A stretch of 43,932 bases of DNA from Chitinophagaceae bacterium. GTDB lineage: Bacteria > Bacteroidota > Bacteroidia > Chitinophagales > Chitinophagaceae. How positions within the stretch are numbered: the first letter of the stretch is position 1; each line of letters opens with the position of its first letter. The stretch spans positions 1 to 43,932 of the forward strand of contig JANYEX010000042.1 of assembly GCA_025359725.1 (NCBI GenBank). Direction: 5' to 3'. The position numbers were made by a program, and so were the translations under genes. Below, in pieces: positions 1 to 7,776 of this stretch. Under the pieces are notes generated by a model. The model was not told where the DNA came from, did not search any database, and was given only the letters and a program-made list of their open reading frames with translations.

Positions 1-171
1 TTGTTAAGTATATTAAGCCCTTTGGATAGTTTGAATTTAGAAATATAAATTCCCTCAGATTTGTATTTGTGCTATTGGAACACGACCGCGTATATTTGGT
101 TAGACTTTTAATAATCAACAGTTTATTAAAATATACGCGGTAAAGAAAAAGAAACTAGTAGCGCATATTTC

Positions 172-205
172 ATATACGAATATCACCAACATGATATACG
201 AATAT
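172..205. repeat. Isolated copy of the 22-bp repeat
   Basis: The unit at 181-202 begins TATCACCAACATGATATACG and is flanked by partial copies (ATATACGAA before, TATCA after). The first unit of the array at 17893 has the same TATCACCAACATGATATACG core, 17.7 kb away. Within the unit TATCA and TGATA can pair as a short hairpin. Confidence 0.7.
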
Positions 206-282
206 CAATTTCCGCACCCCAAGAGAGTATCCTGTCAAGCACAATCAACGATTATTGATGCTAGAGGCATTTTGCCTTATAA

Positions 283-313
283 AGACACGTTAAGAGGTGT
301 CTCTACATTTGGA
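283..313. repeat. Hairpin repeat related to the one at 372-400
   Basis: AGACAC at 283-288 pairs with GTGTCT at 297-302 and is followed by CTACATTTGG. The copy at 372-400 has the same layout, AGACGCAT then ATGCGTCT then CTACATTGG. The shared 3' tail and the compensating changes in the stem mark them as two members of one dispersed palindromic family. Confidence 0.5.
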
Positions 314-345
314 TACCTAGTATTCCTCTGAAAAAGATGTATATA

Positions 346-437
346 GGGTGCATAAAAGTTTTTCGCTTTCAAGACGCATTAATATGCGTCTCTACATTGG
401 TCATCTAATTTATAAACCGAAAAACTTTTATGCACCC
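346..437. repeat. 92-bp element with 20-bp terminal inverted repeats and a nested hairpin
   Basis: GGGTGCATAAAAGTTTTTCG at 346-365 is the exact complement of 418-437. Inside lies a second hairpin with arms AGACGCAT (372-379) and ATGCGTCT (384-391). The hexamer ATGTAT occurs 3 bp outside the left end (337-342) and directly outside the right end (438-443), which resembles an imperfect target duplication. It could be a small non-autonomous mobile element or a structured RNA or terminator; the sequence alone does not decide. Confidence 0.6.
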
Positions 438-475
438 ATGTATGTAACCCGTAGGTTTTTATTACCTCAATAATT

Positions 476-483
476 TATCTTCG
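476..483 (+). promoter_or_regulatory. Possible -7 box of the folD promoter
   Basis: TATCTTCG resembles the Bacteroidota -7 consensus TAnnTTTG with one mismatch. No convincing -33 TTTG lies 19-20 bp upstream. If the box is used, transcription would begin at or beside the folD ATG (489), so the message would be leaderless or nearly so. Confidence 0.25.
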
Positions 484-488
484 CTGCT

Positions 489-1370
489 ATGATACTATTA
501 GACGGAAAGGTGGCATCGGCTGCTGTAAAAGAAACTATCAAAAAAGAAACTACTGCTTTATTAGAAAATAATAAAAGAGCACCCCACCTAGCCGCTATCC
601 TTGTGGGCAATAATGGTGCAAGCGAAACTTATGTAGCTAGTAAGGTGAAGAACTGTGAAGAAGTGGGTTTCATTTCTTCACTTATTCGTTTTGATAGTAA
701 CATTGACGAAAAAATATTGCTGGAGAAAATAATTGAATTGAATAATGATGCTTCTGTTGATGGCATTTTGGTTCAATTGCCCTTGCCAAAGCATATTAGC
801 GAGGCTAAGGTGATAGAAACCATCTCCCCTAATAAAGATGTTGATGGCTTCCATCCTATTAATGCGGGAAAACTAGTGCAAGGGCTTCCTTCATTTATTC
901 CTGCAACTCCTTATGGTATCATGCTTATGCTAGAGCATTTTAATATTCAGACTAAAGGAACGCATGCGGTGGTTATTGGTCGTAGTAATATTGTAGGCAG
1001 ACCAATGAGTATCCTTTTAAGCAGTAATATTCTTTATGGCAATTGTACGGTAACGATATGTCATTCGCATACGCCAAACCTAAATGAAATTTGTTTGCAA
1101 GGCGATATACTTGTTGCGGCATTGGGTAAGCCTGAATTTGTGAAGGAAGATATGGTTAAACAAGGTGCAGTAATAATAGATGTTGGCATTACGAGGGTTG
1201 CGGATGCTACTGCTAAAAAAGGATTCAGGATAAAAGGCGATGTAGCTTTTAGTGAAGTGTCACCTAAGGCTTCTGCTATCACCCCTGTTCCGGGTGGTGT
1301 GGGACTTATGACTATTGCAGGTTTATTGAAAAATACATTGCAGGCCTACAAGAATAGTTATGAGTTATGA
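489..1370 (+). CDS. folD: Bifunctional methylenetetrahydrofolate dehydrogenase / methenyltetrahydrofolate cyclohydrolase (FolD)
   Basis: FolD interconverts 5,10-methylene-, 5,10-methenyl- and 10-formyl-tetrahydrofolate in the cytoplasm, using NADP as a rule, and so feeds purine and formyl-methionine synthesis. The 293 residues match the normal family length. The catalytic Tyr/Lys pair is seen as Y48-x3-K52 in TYVASKVKNCEEVGF. The folate-site signatures VDGILVQLPLP and KDVDGFHPIN follow. The nucleotide-binding segment VVIGRSNIVGRPMSILL, then CHSHT, and the C-terminal signature PVPGGVGLMT complete the set. The gene converges on mutS2 with 25 bp between the stops. Its last five codons and stop are made of 7-bp repeat units (tract 1356-1397). 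The start lacks a Shine-Dalgarno sequence, and a promoter-like box ends only five bases before the ATG. Confidence 0.97.
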   Translation: MILLDGKVASAAVKETIKKETTALLENNKRAPHLAAILVGNNGASETYVASKVKNCEEVGFISSLIRFDSNIDEKILLEKIIELNNDASVDGILVQLPLPKHISEAKVIETISPNKDVDGFHPINAGKLVQGLPSFIPATPYGIMLMLEHFNIQTKGTHAVVIGRSNIVGRPMSILLSSNILYGNCTVTICHSHTPNLNEICLQGDILVAALGKPEFVKEDMVKQGAVIIDVGITRVADATAKKGFRIKGDVAFSEVSPKASAITPVPGGVGLMTIAGLLKNTLQAYKNSYEL

Positions 1371-1397
1371 AATATGAAATATGAGTTAGGAGTTATT
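1356..1397. repeat. Six 7-bp repeats across the folD/mutS2 convergent junction
   Basis: The units read AGTTATG, AGTTATG, AAATATG, AAATATG, AGTTAGG, AGTTATT, in exact 7-bp register. They contain the folD stop (TGA, 1368-1370) on plus and overlap the mutS2 stop (complement of 1396-1398) on minus. Because 7 is not a multiple of 3, such a tract puts stop codons in all frames of both strands. Confidence 0.8.
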
Positions 1398-3504
1398 AGC
1401 TTTCTGCTTCTATAATCTTTTCTACTGCTACTAAATCGCTGAGTTCTACGTTCATGGGTAACATCCCTATTTGTACAATGGCTCGTTTTCCTCGTATCTC
1501 TTTAACCTCACCTACTTGATAGTTCTTTTTTAGCTTTACCAAGGTGCCAATAGAAATAGTAGTTTTAGTCTCTTTGAATTTAGTATCTACCTTCTTGGCA
1601 AGTTTATTTACTACTATCTTCTCAGGACTTTTAAATAATAATGTCTGTAAGTTTTTAATGACAGTATTCTTATCCTCCGCCTTCTTCCAATCAAGCACTA
1701 TTTGCTTAAGCTTACGTTCCATATCTTTTAGGTAAGTTAGCCGTTCCTCTGTTACTTGATTCTGCTGTTTTAGGGTTTCTACTTGTTGACGGTGGCGTTC
1801 TTTGTCCATTACCACCTCCATTTCTTTTTTCAGTTTCTCGTTTTCCCTAATCAGCTTGTGCAAATCTTTCTTTTCAATATCTAGTTGCTGCAAGTCCTGC
1901 TCAGTACGGTTCAAAAGTTTATCTAGCTTAAAATGGTCTTCATCAACCAAATTTCTAGCACGGTTTATCAGGTTCTTTGGCAAGCCAATACGTTCAGCAA
2001 TGGCAAAGGTATAACTACTACCTGGCTTCCCAACCAACAACTTGTACATAGGTAAAAGATGGACTTCATCAAATTGCATTGCCCCATTGATGATACCTTG
2101 TGTTCGATTAGCCATAACCTTCAGGTTAAGATAATGGGTAGTGACAATACCAAAAGCATGACGACGACCAAGTTCCTCCATAATAACTTCCGCAAATGCA
2201 CCACCCAAATTAGGATCGCTACCACTACCCAACTCGTCAATAAAAAATAAGGTCTTTCCATTCGCCACCTCAATAAAGTGTTTCATGTGTTGCAGATGTG
2301 AAGAATAAGTGCTTAGTTCAAATTCTATACTCTGGGTATCGCCAATATGAATGAATAACTGTTTAAATATACCCATTTGTGAGATGGGACTAACGGGAAC
2401 AAGCAATCCGCTTTGAAGCATTACCTGATTGAGTCCAATGGTTTTCATAGTGACGGTTTTACCTCCAGCATTAGGTCCACTGATAACCAATATCCTACTC
2501 TGATCATCAAGGGTAAGTGTAACGGGAATGGTAGTTTTTCCACTTGACTTATTATATAAATATAACAGTGGGTGATAAGCATCTTTCAATTCTAGATGTG
2601 CTTTATCCAACAGGTTAGGTAGGTTGGCATTCATGTCTAAGGCTAGTTTTGCTTTTGCCTTAATAAAATCGAACTCACCAATTAATTCTAGATAACCCAT
2701 CAAAAGGGATGAATAAACAGAAAGTTTTGCGGTTAATGCTCGCAAGATTCGATGCACCTCTCTAATTTCATCATTCTCTAAGGAAAATACTTCATTGTTT
2801 AAAGGGATAGTTTCTTCAGGCTCAATAAATGCAGTCTTCCGGCTATCACTTTCCCCATGCAATATCCCTTTTACATGACGCTTATGTTCGGCAAATACAG
2901 CTACCACTCTCCTACCATTACTAAATCCCTCATCTATCTCAGCTGAATAGCCAGCTTTGTTGAGCTTTGCAACCACCTTTTCGAACATACGGCGCAAATC
3001 ATTTCTACGTTTGTAGAGAGCCATTCTTATACGAGAAAGGTCTTCGCTGGCATTATCTTTTACATTACCAGTTTCATCAATTACTTCATTAATTAATTCA
3101 ATAATTACTTTCTCATAGTACGTGTTTTCAATAACCCTAGCTAATGCTGGATACGCCAAACGCCTTTCCCCATCAAACCAACGAAATATATTATTTGCTT
3201 CTTCTGTCAACCGCCTTAAATGAATCCACTGTTCACTAACAAGCATAGCCCCGGGAATTCCCAGAAGCTTTACGTCCTTTTGTATATTTAAGGTGAAGTC
3301 GTTAGGGAAATACATTGACTGCTGTAAGAGCAATTTATACTCCTGTGTTTGATTTAGCTCAAGCTCTATGTATTCCTTTTTGGTATGTATGCGCAAATTG
3401 GCAGCTTTCTGTTGGGCGAAAACTGTTTTGCAGTGGGTAACTAACAAGCTTTTCACTTTATCAAACTCTAGTTGGTTAGCTGCCGATTCAGGGTACAAAC
3501 GCAT
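1396..3504 (-). CDS. mutS2: MutS2-type DNA mismatch-repair-like ATPase lacking the Smr domain
   Basis: MutS2 proteins are MutS-like ATPases that act on branched DNA or stalled ribosomes rather than in classical mismatch repair. The 702-residue product has the N-terminal MutS2 core and clamp helices. The ABC-type ATPase shows Walker A GPNAGGKTVTMK (around residue 345), Walker B FFIDELGSGSDP (around 420) and the switch His region GIVTTHYLNLK. A long charged coiled coil follows (about 540-640), then the small beta domain GTLVKLKKNYQVGEVKEIRG. Typical MutS2 proteins continue with a nuclease-like Smr domain of about 80 residues. Here the protein stops just before it, inside the 7-bp repeat tract shared with folD, so the family's nuclease module is missing. 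A promoter-like pair lies at 3537-3567. Confidence 0.9.
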   Translation of the reverse strand: MRLYPESAANQLEFDKVKSLLVTHCKTVFAQQKAANLRIHTKKEYIELELNQTQEYKLLLQQSMYFPNDFTLNIQKDVKLLGIPGAMLVSEQWIHLRRLTEEANNIFRWFDGERRLAYPALARVIENTYYEKVIIELINEVIDETGNVKDNASEDLSRIRMALYKRRNDLRRMFEKVVAKLNKAGYSAEIDEGFSNGRRVVAVFAEHKRHVKGILHGESDSRKTAFIEPEETIPLNNEVFSLENDEIREVHRILRALTAKLSVYSSLLMGYLELIGEFDFIKAKAKLALDMNANLPNLLDKAHLELKDAYHPLLYLYNKSSGKTTIPVTLTLDDQSRILVISGPNAGGKTVTMKTIGLNQVMLQSGLLVPVSPISQMGIFKQLFIHIGDTQSIEFELSTYSSHLQHMKHFIEVANGKTLFFIDELGSGSDPNLGGAFAEVIMEELGRRHAFGIVTTHYLNLKVMANRTQGIINGAMQFDEVHLLPMYKLLVGKPGSSYTFAIAERIGLPKNLINRARNLVDEDHFKLDKLLNRTEQDLQQLDIEKKDLHKLIRENEKLKKEMEVVMDKERHRQQVETLKQQNQVTEERLTYLKDMERKLKQIVLDWKKAEDKNTVIKNLQTLLFKSPEKIVVNKLAKKVDTKFKETKTTISIGTLVKLKKNYQVGEVKEIRGKRAIVQIGMLPMNVELSDLVAVEKIIEAES

Positions 3505-3536
3505 ATTATGAGTAACTCATTATTTTATTGAGTGCG

Positions 3537-3567
3537 CGAAGTTATACCAATGATTGATTGATTTCAA
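3537..3567 (-). promoter_or_regulatory. Possible mutS2 promoter
   Basis: On the minus strand TTG (complement of 3565-3567) is followed after 20 bp by TAACTTCG (complement of 3537-3544), a one-mismatch fit to the Bacteroidota -33/-7 pattern TTTG-N19-21-TAnnTTTG. The mutS2 ATG lies about 33 bases beyond the box. Confidence 0.4.
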
Positions 3568-3569
3568 TG

Positions 3570-3606
3570 AAAAAATGATTGAAGCCCGCAACATTAGTGG
3601 GTTTCA
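3570..3606 (-). terminator. Likely terminator of the ribosomal operon after map
   Basis: On the minus strand GAAACCC (3599-3605) can pair with GGGCTTC (3581-3587, one G-T pair), followed within six bases by a run of six T. It lies about 65 bp beyond the map stop and before the presumed mutS2 promoter, as expected for the end of the long minus-strand operon. The stem is short, so this is moderate evidence. Confidence 0.4.
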
Positions 3607-3672
3607 TATATTTTTCTTTTCGTAAACAAACTTCTTTTGGTATAAAGAAATGACTAATAAAGAATTGCATCT

Positions 3673-4503
3673 TTAGAAGCTAATAACTGGTGAGGCAGTT
3701 AGGTTACTATTTGCTTGTTCCGCAGCTTCTATAATACTATAATCAGAAAGAATGAGCGCCTTATTACGCTTAACACACACATCATGTTCAAAATGGACAG
3801 AAGGTTTACCATCTTTAGTTCTAACAGTCCAACCATCACTATCCGTAAAAACATCTTTTGTTCCCAAGTTAATCATAGGCTCAATGGCTAGAACCAAGTT
3901 CTCTTTAAGCTTCATTCCGTTACCCCGTGTACCAAAATTAGGCATCTGAGGATCCTCATGAAGACTCTTTCCAAGCCCATGACCAACTAATTCTCTCACC
4001 ACACCATACTTGTGCTTTCTTTCGGTATGTTCTTGTATTGCAAAAGCAATATCACCTATACGATTGTTGACAACAGCTTTTTCAATTCCTTTATACAAAC
4101 TTTCTTTAGTGACTTTTACTAGCTGTCTAATATCGTCGGTTGTTTCGCCAATAACAAAAGTATAAGCATGATCCCCATGCCATCCATTTAGTATAACACC
4201 TATATCTATACTTACTATGTCGCCGTCTTTAAGAGGAACATCATTTGGAAAACCGTGAACAACTACATCATTCACACTAGCGCAAATGTTGTGAGGATAG
4301 CCTCTATAATTATAAAAGGAAGGAACCGCTTTATGAGCTTTTATAAAATCAGCACATAGTGCATCAATTTGTAAGGTAGTCATTCCAGCCTTTAAGACTT
4401 TGGCAACTTCTGTAAGCGTCTTACTAACAAGAACAGCAGCCTCTTTCATCAGACCAATTTCATAATCTGTCTTATAATAAATAAGATTTTTACCGTGACT
4501 CAT
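3673..4503 (-). CDS. map: Type I methionine aminopeptidase
   Basis: The enzyme removes the initiator methionine from nascent cytosolic proteins. The 276 residues carry the pita-bread fold metal ligands in order: the aspartates of IDIGVILNGWHGDHAYTF, the His of ELVGHGLGKSLHEDPQMPNFG, the Glu of LAIEPMINLG, and the last Glu in SVHFEHDVCV. It lies 76 bp downstream of secY on the same strand, the usual place at the end of the spc operon. In most Bacteroidota infA, rpmJ and the alpha operon follow; here the next gene is mutS2 after 168 bp with a terminator-like hairpin, so map ends the operon. The ATG at 4503 gives a normal N terminus. Confidence 0.97.
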   Translation of the reverse strand: MSHGKNLIYYKTDYEIGLMKEAAVLVSKTLTEVAKVLKAGMTTLQIDALCADFIKAHKAVPSFYNYRGYPHNICASVNDVVVHGFPNDVPLKDGDIVSIDIGVILNGWHGDHAYTFVIGETTDDIRQLVKVTKESLYKGIEKAVVNNRIGDIAFAIQEHTERKHKYGVVRELVGHGLGKSLHEDPQMPNFGTRGNGMKLKENLVLAIEPMINLGTKDVFTDSDGWTVRTKDGKPSVHFEHDVCVKRNKALILSDYSIIEAAEQANSNLTASPVISF

Positions 4504-4579
4504 GTTGCAATAAGTTTAAATAAAAACACCTGTCAGTACTACTAACAGGTGCTTTATATCAAAAAAAGGTTTGAATTAA

Positions 4580-5935
4580 TTAGATTGTAGTAGTTGGCGT
4601 ACTGATGCTTTGTTGTCTCCCTTGAACGCGACCGCTAGACATTAAACCATCATATTGACGCATTAATAGATAAGTTTCAATTTGTTGTAGTGTATCTAAT
4701 ACAACACCAACCATGATTAATAAGCTTGTGCCACCAAAAAATGTACTGAAAGATTGAGTAACACCCAAACGTTGTGCAAATCCTGGCATAATACCTACGA
4801 TAGCTAAAAATATAGCACCAGGCAGTGTAATCTTATCCATTATCGCACCGATATAATCAGCGGTAGGCTCACCAGGCTTAACACCAGGGACAAAACCATT
4901 ATTACGCTTTAAATCTTCAGCAATTTGCTTGGGATTAAATATCAAGGCAGTATAGAGGAATGTAAATCCTATAACCATGACAGAATAAATAACCATGTAC
5001 CAAGGGTTGCTATGGTCGCTAAATATCCTTACAAAACCTTTGGCAGAATCCAAATTGGTAAAAGAAACAAGCGTAGGTAGGAACATTATGGCCTGAGCAA
5101 AGATGATTGGCATTACACCCGCACTATTCACCTTTACAGGCAAAAATTGTCTAGCACCACCAAATTGTCTATTGCCAATTATTTGCTTCGCATAATTAAC
5201 AGGTATTTTACGGACACCTTGTACTAAAATAATCAATCCCATTATGATTGTAACCAAAATAGCTACTTCTATTAGGAATATGAGCAAACCACCACCACCT
5301 TTTTCACTCTTTGCTGTAAACTCTTGCAGGATAGATTGAGGTAAACGAGCTAAGATACCTACCATGATGATTATAGAAGTACCATTGCCAAGTCCTTTAT
5401 CTTGAATCTTTTCTCCTAGCCACATTACAAACAATGTTCCAGCAGAAAGAGTAATTATTGTTGAAAATGCAAAAAATGGTTGATATGAAGGTATAAGAGC
5501 TTCCGCATAACCAGGGCTTTTTAGATATGCAACGTAGGCACCAGCTTGAAACATTGTAACTACGATAGTTAAATACCTAGTCCATTGATTAATCTTCTTT
5601 CTGCCGCTTTCACCTTCCTTTTGAACTTTCTGCAATTGAGGAATTAGAATTGTCATTAGCTGCATAAAAATAGATGCAGATATATAAGGCATTATACCTA
5701 ACGCCAAGATTGATGCCTGCGAAAAGGCACCACCAGCAAATGTATCAAAAAGACCCAACAAACCATTTTTAGAGCTACCAGCTTTCGCAGCTTCGAGTAA
5801 ATTTGGATTTATTCCTGGTAGAGTAATTTGAGTACCTAACCTGTATGTTAGGACGAAAGCAAGCGTCACGATAATTTTATTACGTAACTCTTCTATCGTC
5901 CAAATATTTTTTAAAGTATCTATAAATTTTTTCAC
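4580..5935 (-). CDS. secY: Protein translocase subunit SecY
   Basis: SecY forms the channel of the SecYEG translocon in the inner membrane. The product of about 451 residues has ten expected membrane segments. Family motifs include YRLGTQITLPGINP near the N terminus, LGIMPYISASIFMQL in helix 2, DKGLGNGTSIIIMVGI, and the cytoplasmic loop with ALIFNPKQIAEDLKRNNGFVPG. I place the start at the GTG at 5935, giving VKKFIDTLKNIWTIEELR, because SecY of this phylum usually begins with that stretch. An in-frame ATG at 5962 would add nine residues (MYYSYQAIK) and cannot be excluded. It sits between rplO and map, the standard spc order. Confidence 0.96.
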   Translation of the reverse strand: MKKFIDTLKNIWTIEELRNKIIVTLAFVLTYRLGTQITLPGINPNLLEAAKAGSSKNGLLGLFDTFAGGAFSQASILALGIMPYISASIFMQLMTILIPQLQKVQKEGESGRKKINQWTRYLTIVVTMFQAGAYVAYLKSPGYAEALIPSYQPFFAFSTIITLSAGTLFVMWLGEKIQDKGLGNGTSIIIMVGILARLPQSILQEFTAKSEKGGGGLLIFLIEVAILVTIIMGLIILVQGVRKIPVNYAKQIIGNRQFGGARQFLPVKVNSAGVMPIIFAQAIMFLPTLVSFTNLDSAKGFVRIFSDHSNPWYMVIYSVMVIGFTFLYTALIFNPKQIAEDLKRNNGFVPGVKPGEPTADYIGAIMDKITLPGAIFLAIVGIMPGFAQRLGVTQSFSTFFGGTSLLIMVGVVLDTLQQIETYLLMRQYDGLMSSGRVQGRQQSISTPTTTI

Positions 5936-6016
5936 TTTAATCGCTTGATATGAATAATACACCTTAAATACAAAGGACGCATCATATTATTTGATGCGCC
6001 CTGCAAAGTAAGTAAA

Positions 6017-6466
6017 TCAATTTAAAATTTCGACACTTCCACCTAAAGATTCAATTGTCTCTTTGGCTTTTGCACTTATAGCGTTTACTTTGAATAAAAG
6101 TTTAGATTTTAATTCACCATTTCCTAATACCTTGACTTTATCAGTTTTCGAAATTAAGCCGTTGGAATACAGACTTTCTATAGAAAATTCAGCAAAAGCA
6201 TACTTTTCATTTAGTTGCTCAATTTGTCCTAAATTGAAAACATTATATTCTAACCTATCTGGATTTTTGAAACCACGCTTTGGTATACGACGTTGAATTG
6301 GCATCTGACCACCTTCATGCGCATTTTTTCTTTGATACCCTGCTCTTTGTTGGCTACCTTTATTACCTTTCGTAGATGTACCACCCTTTCCACTTGCTTC
6401 ACCACGACCTAATCTCTTCTCTTTATGTGTGGATCCTTCTGCTGGTTTTAATGTATGTAATTTCAT
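6017..6466 (-). CDS. rplO: 50S ribosomal protein L15
   Basis: L15 is a late-assembling protein of the large subunit. The product has 149 residues with the Gly/Lys-rich extended N terminus GRGEASGKGGTSTKGNKG and a globular C-terminal half containing KVKVLGNGELKSKL. I use the ATG at 6466 because homologues begin MKLHTLKPAEG. A GTG at 6496 would add ten residues with no family support. It lies between rpmD and secY as in most bacteria. Confidence 0.96.
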   Translation of the reverse strand: MKLHTLKPAEGSTHKEKRLGRGEASGKGGTSTKGNKGSQQRAGYQRKNAHEGGQMPIQRRIPKRGFKNPDRLEYNVFNLGQIEQLNEKYAFAEFSIESLYSNGLISKTDKVKVLGNGELKSKLLFKVNAISAKAKETIESLGGSVEILN

Positions 6467-6512
6467 ATTAGTGATTTTGTACTTACGGGGTATCACCCCT
6501 CGCTAATTAATA

Positions 6513-6815
6513 TTAAAGTTCTTGACTTGGCTCTTCTGTTGTATTTATATCAACAATAGTTTCTACTTTAGGAGTCTTCTTCTTTTTTTCAGAAATAGTT
6601 ACCTCGTCAGGGACAACAATGGATTCAATAATTTTATCTTCAATAACGTCTACTTTAAGTAAATGAGAAACCTTCTTAACCATTCCCAGTATCTGCGGAG
6701 TAGCTTCCAGTTCTCTATGAGCGTTAAGTTTTTTTAAACCTAGTGCAACAAGAGTTCTCTTTTGTCTTTCTGACCTATCAATACCACTCTTAATTTGCGT
6801 TATTTTTATATTCAT
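6513..6815 (-). CDS. rpmD: 50S ribosomal protein L30 with a C-terminal extension
   Basis: L30 is a small large-subunit protein, usually about 60 residues. Residues 1-60 fit the family: IKITQIKSGIDRSERQKRTL, then LGLKKLNAHRELEATPQILGM and VSHLLKVDV. The remaining 40 residues are an unusual charged tail, VVPDEVTISEKKKKTP followed by an acidic end with two Glu pairs. The reading frame is continuous, and rplO starts 47 bp after its stop, so the tail is not a fusion with L15. Its role is unknown; it may lie on the ribosome surface. Confidence 0.94.
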   Translation of the reverse strand: MNIKITQIKSGIDRSERQKRTLVALGLKKLNAHRELEATPQILGMVKKVSHLLKVDVIEDKIIESIVVPDEVTISEKKKKTPKVETIVDINTTEEPSQEL

Positions 6816-6848
6816 GATTAGCTATTTAAAAATAAATCACTATTAATT

Positions 6849-7370
6849 TTAACCGTTAAATACTTTGCTCAACTTGATACTACGAGTTTTAGAAATCTCA
6901 ATTGGTTCACGAAGCATTGAAAGAGCCTTAATAGTTGCTTTGACAACATTATGAGGATTTGCAGAACCCAAATTTTTAGCCAACACGTCGGTAATACCTG
7001 CACTTTCAAGAACTGCTCTCATACTACCACCAGCAATTACACCAGCACCATGAGCAGCAGGCTTGATTAAAACTTTAGCAGCCCCTGCTTTTGCAAGCTG
7101 TTCATGAGGAATTGTACCGTGTGAAATTGGAACCTTAACAAGGTTTTTCTTGGCATCTTCAACTCCTTTGATTATGGCTTCTTGAACTTCCTTGGCTTTT
7201 CCTAAACCATGTCCTACAATCCCAGCATCATTACCAACAACAACTAAAGCAGAAAAACTAAAAGTACGACCACCTTTGGTTGTTTTAACTACACGGTTAA
7301 TAGCAACAACTTTATCTTTTAGTTCTAACTCACCTCCAGCTTTTACCTTCAAATCAATTGGCTTAGACAT
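6849..7370 (-). CDS. rpsE: 30S ribosomal protein S5
   Basis: S5 sits at the mRNA entry side of the small subunit and affects decoding accuracy. The 173 residues show the double-stranded RNA-binding-like N-terminal domain ([17 protein letters not shown], then [14 protein letters not shown]) and the C-terminal fold ending [14 protein letters not shown]. Length and order, between rplR and rpmD, are normal. Confidence 0.97.
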   Translation of the reverse strand: MSKPIDLKVKAGGELELKDKVVAINRVVKTTKGGRTFSFSALVVVGNDAGIVGHGLGKAKEVQEAIIKGVEDAKKNLVKVPISHGTIPHEQLAKAGAAKVLIKPAAHGAGVIAGGSMRAVLESAGITDVLAKNLGSANPHNVVKATIKALSMLREPIEISKTRSIKLSKVFNG

Positions 7371-7394
7371 AAACCTCTAATATTATTTAATTAA

Positions 7395-7748
7395 TTAAAA
7401 TTGTAATCCACCTTCTCTTGCACCATCTGCAACAGCTTTTATTCGACCATGATATAAATTACCACCTCTATCGAATACGCAAACCTCAATTCCAAATTCT
7501 TTCGCTTTTAATGCAATTGAAGCACCAACCAGCTTAGACTTTTCAATTTTTGGAATCTTTTGAGCAACAATATCTTTTTCACGAGAAGAAGATGCAGCTA
7601 TAGTAACTCCATTCTCGTCATCGATAAGTTGAGCATATATGTCAGAATTACTTCTAAAGACAGATAAACGAGGTTTGATTGAAGTTCCAGAAACCTTTTT
7701 TCTGATACGAAACCTAATCTTTTGTCTTTGTTCTAACTTAGTGTTCAT
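7395..7748 (-). CDS. rplR: 50S ribosomal protein L18
   Basis: L18 binds 5S rRNA and helps anchor it in the large subunit. The 117 residues have a basic N terminus (RQKIRFRIRKKVSGT) and the signature RLSVFRSNSDIYAQLIDD, with the conserved end FDRGGNLYHGRIKAVADGAR. It lies between rplF and rpsE. Confidence 0.97.
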   Translation of the reverse strand: MNTKLEQRQKIRFRIRKKVSGTSIKPRLSVFRSNSDIYAQLIDDENGVTIAASSSREKDIVAQKIPKIEKSKLVGASIALKAKEFGIEVCVFDRGGNLYHGRIKAVADGAREGGLQF

Positions 7749-7776
7749 TATATATATATTTTATAATACAGTATTA

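Larger units (their letters stand above)
1..488. other. Non-coding region upstream of folD, rich in hairpins
   Basis: No open frame here looks like a gene. Inverted repeats are the main content. A 13-bp perfect pair lies at 85-97 and 129-141 (ACCGCGTATATTT and its complement). A single copy of the 22-bp repeat found again at 17893-18031 lies at 181-202. Two related hairpins, each followed by CTCTACATTTGG or CTCTACATTGG, start at 283 and 372. A 20-bp perfect inverted repeat at 346-365 and 418-437 encloses the second hairpin. A possible folD promoter box (TATCTTCG) sits at 476-483. Confidence 0.7.

Noticed and set aside
1061-1282. Minus-strand frame inside folD, and many similar frames inside ribosomal genes, bamA, rng and others
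   Set aside because: These are antisense or out-of-frame shadows of strongly supported genes.
1371-1400. Frameshift in mutS2 hiding a downstream Smr domain
   Set aside because: Only 25 bp separate the mutS2 and folD stops, so there is no room for an Smr domain in another frame.
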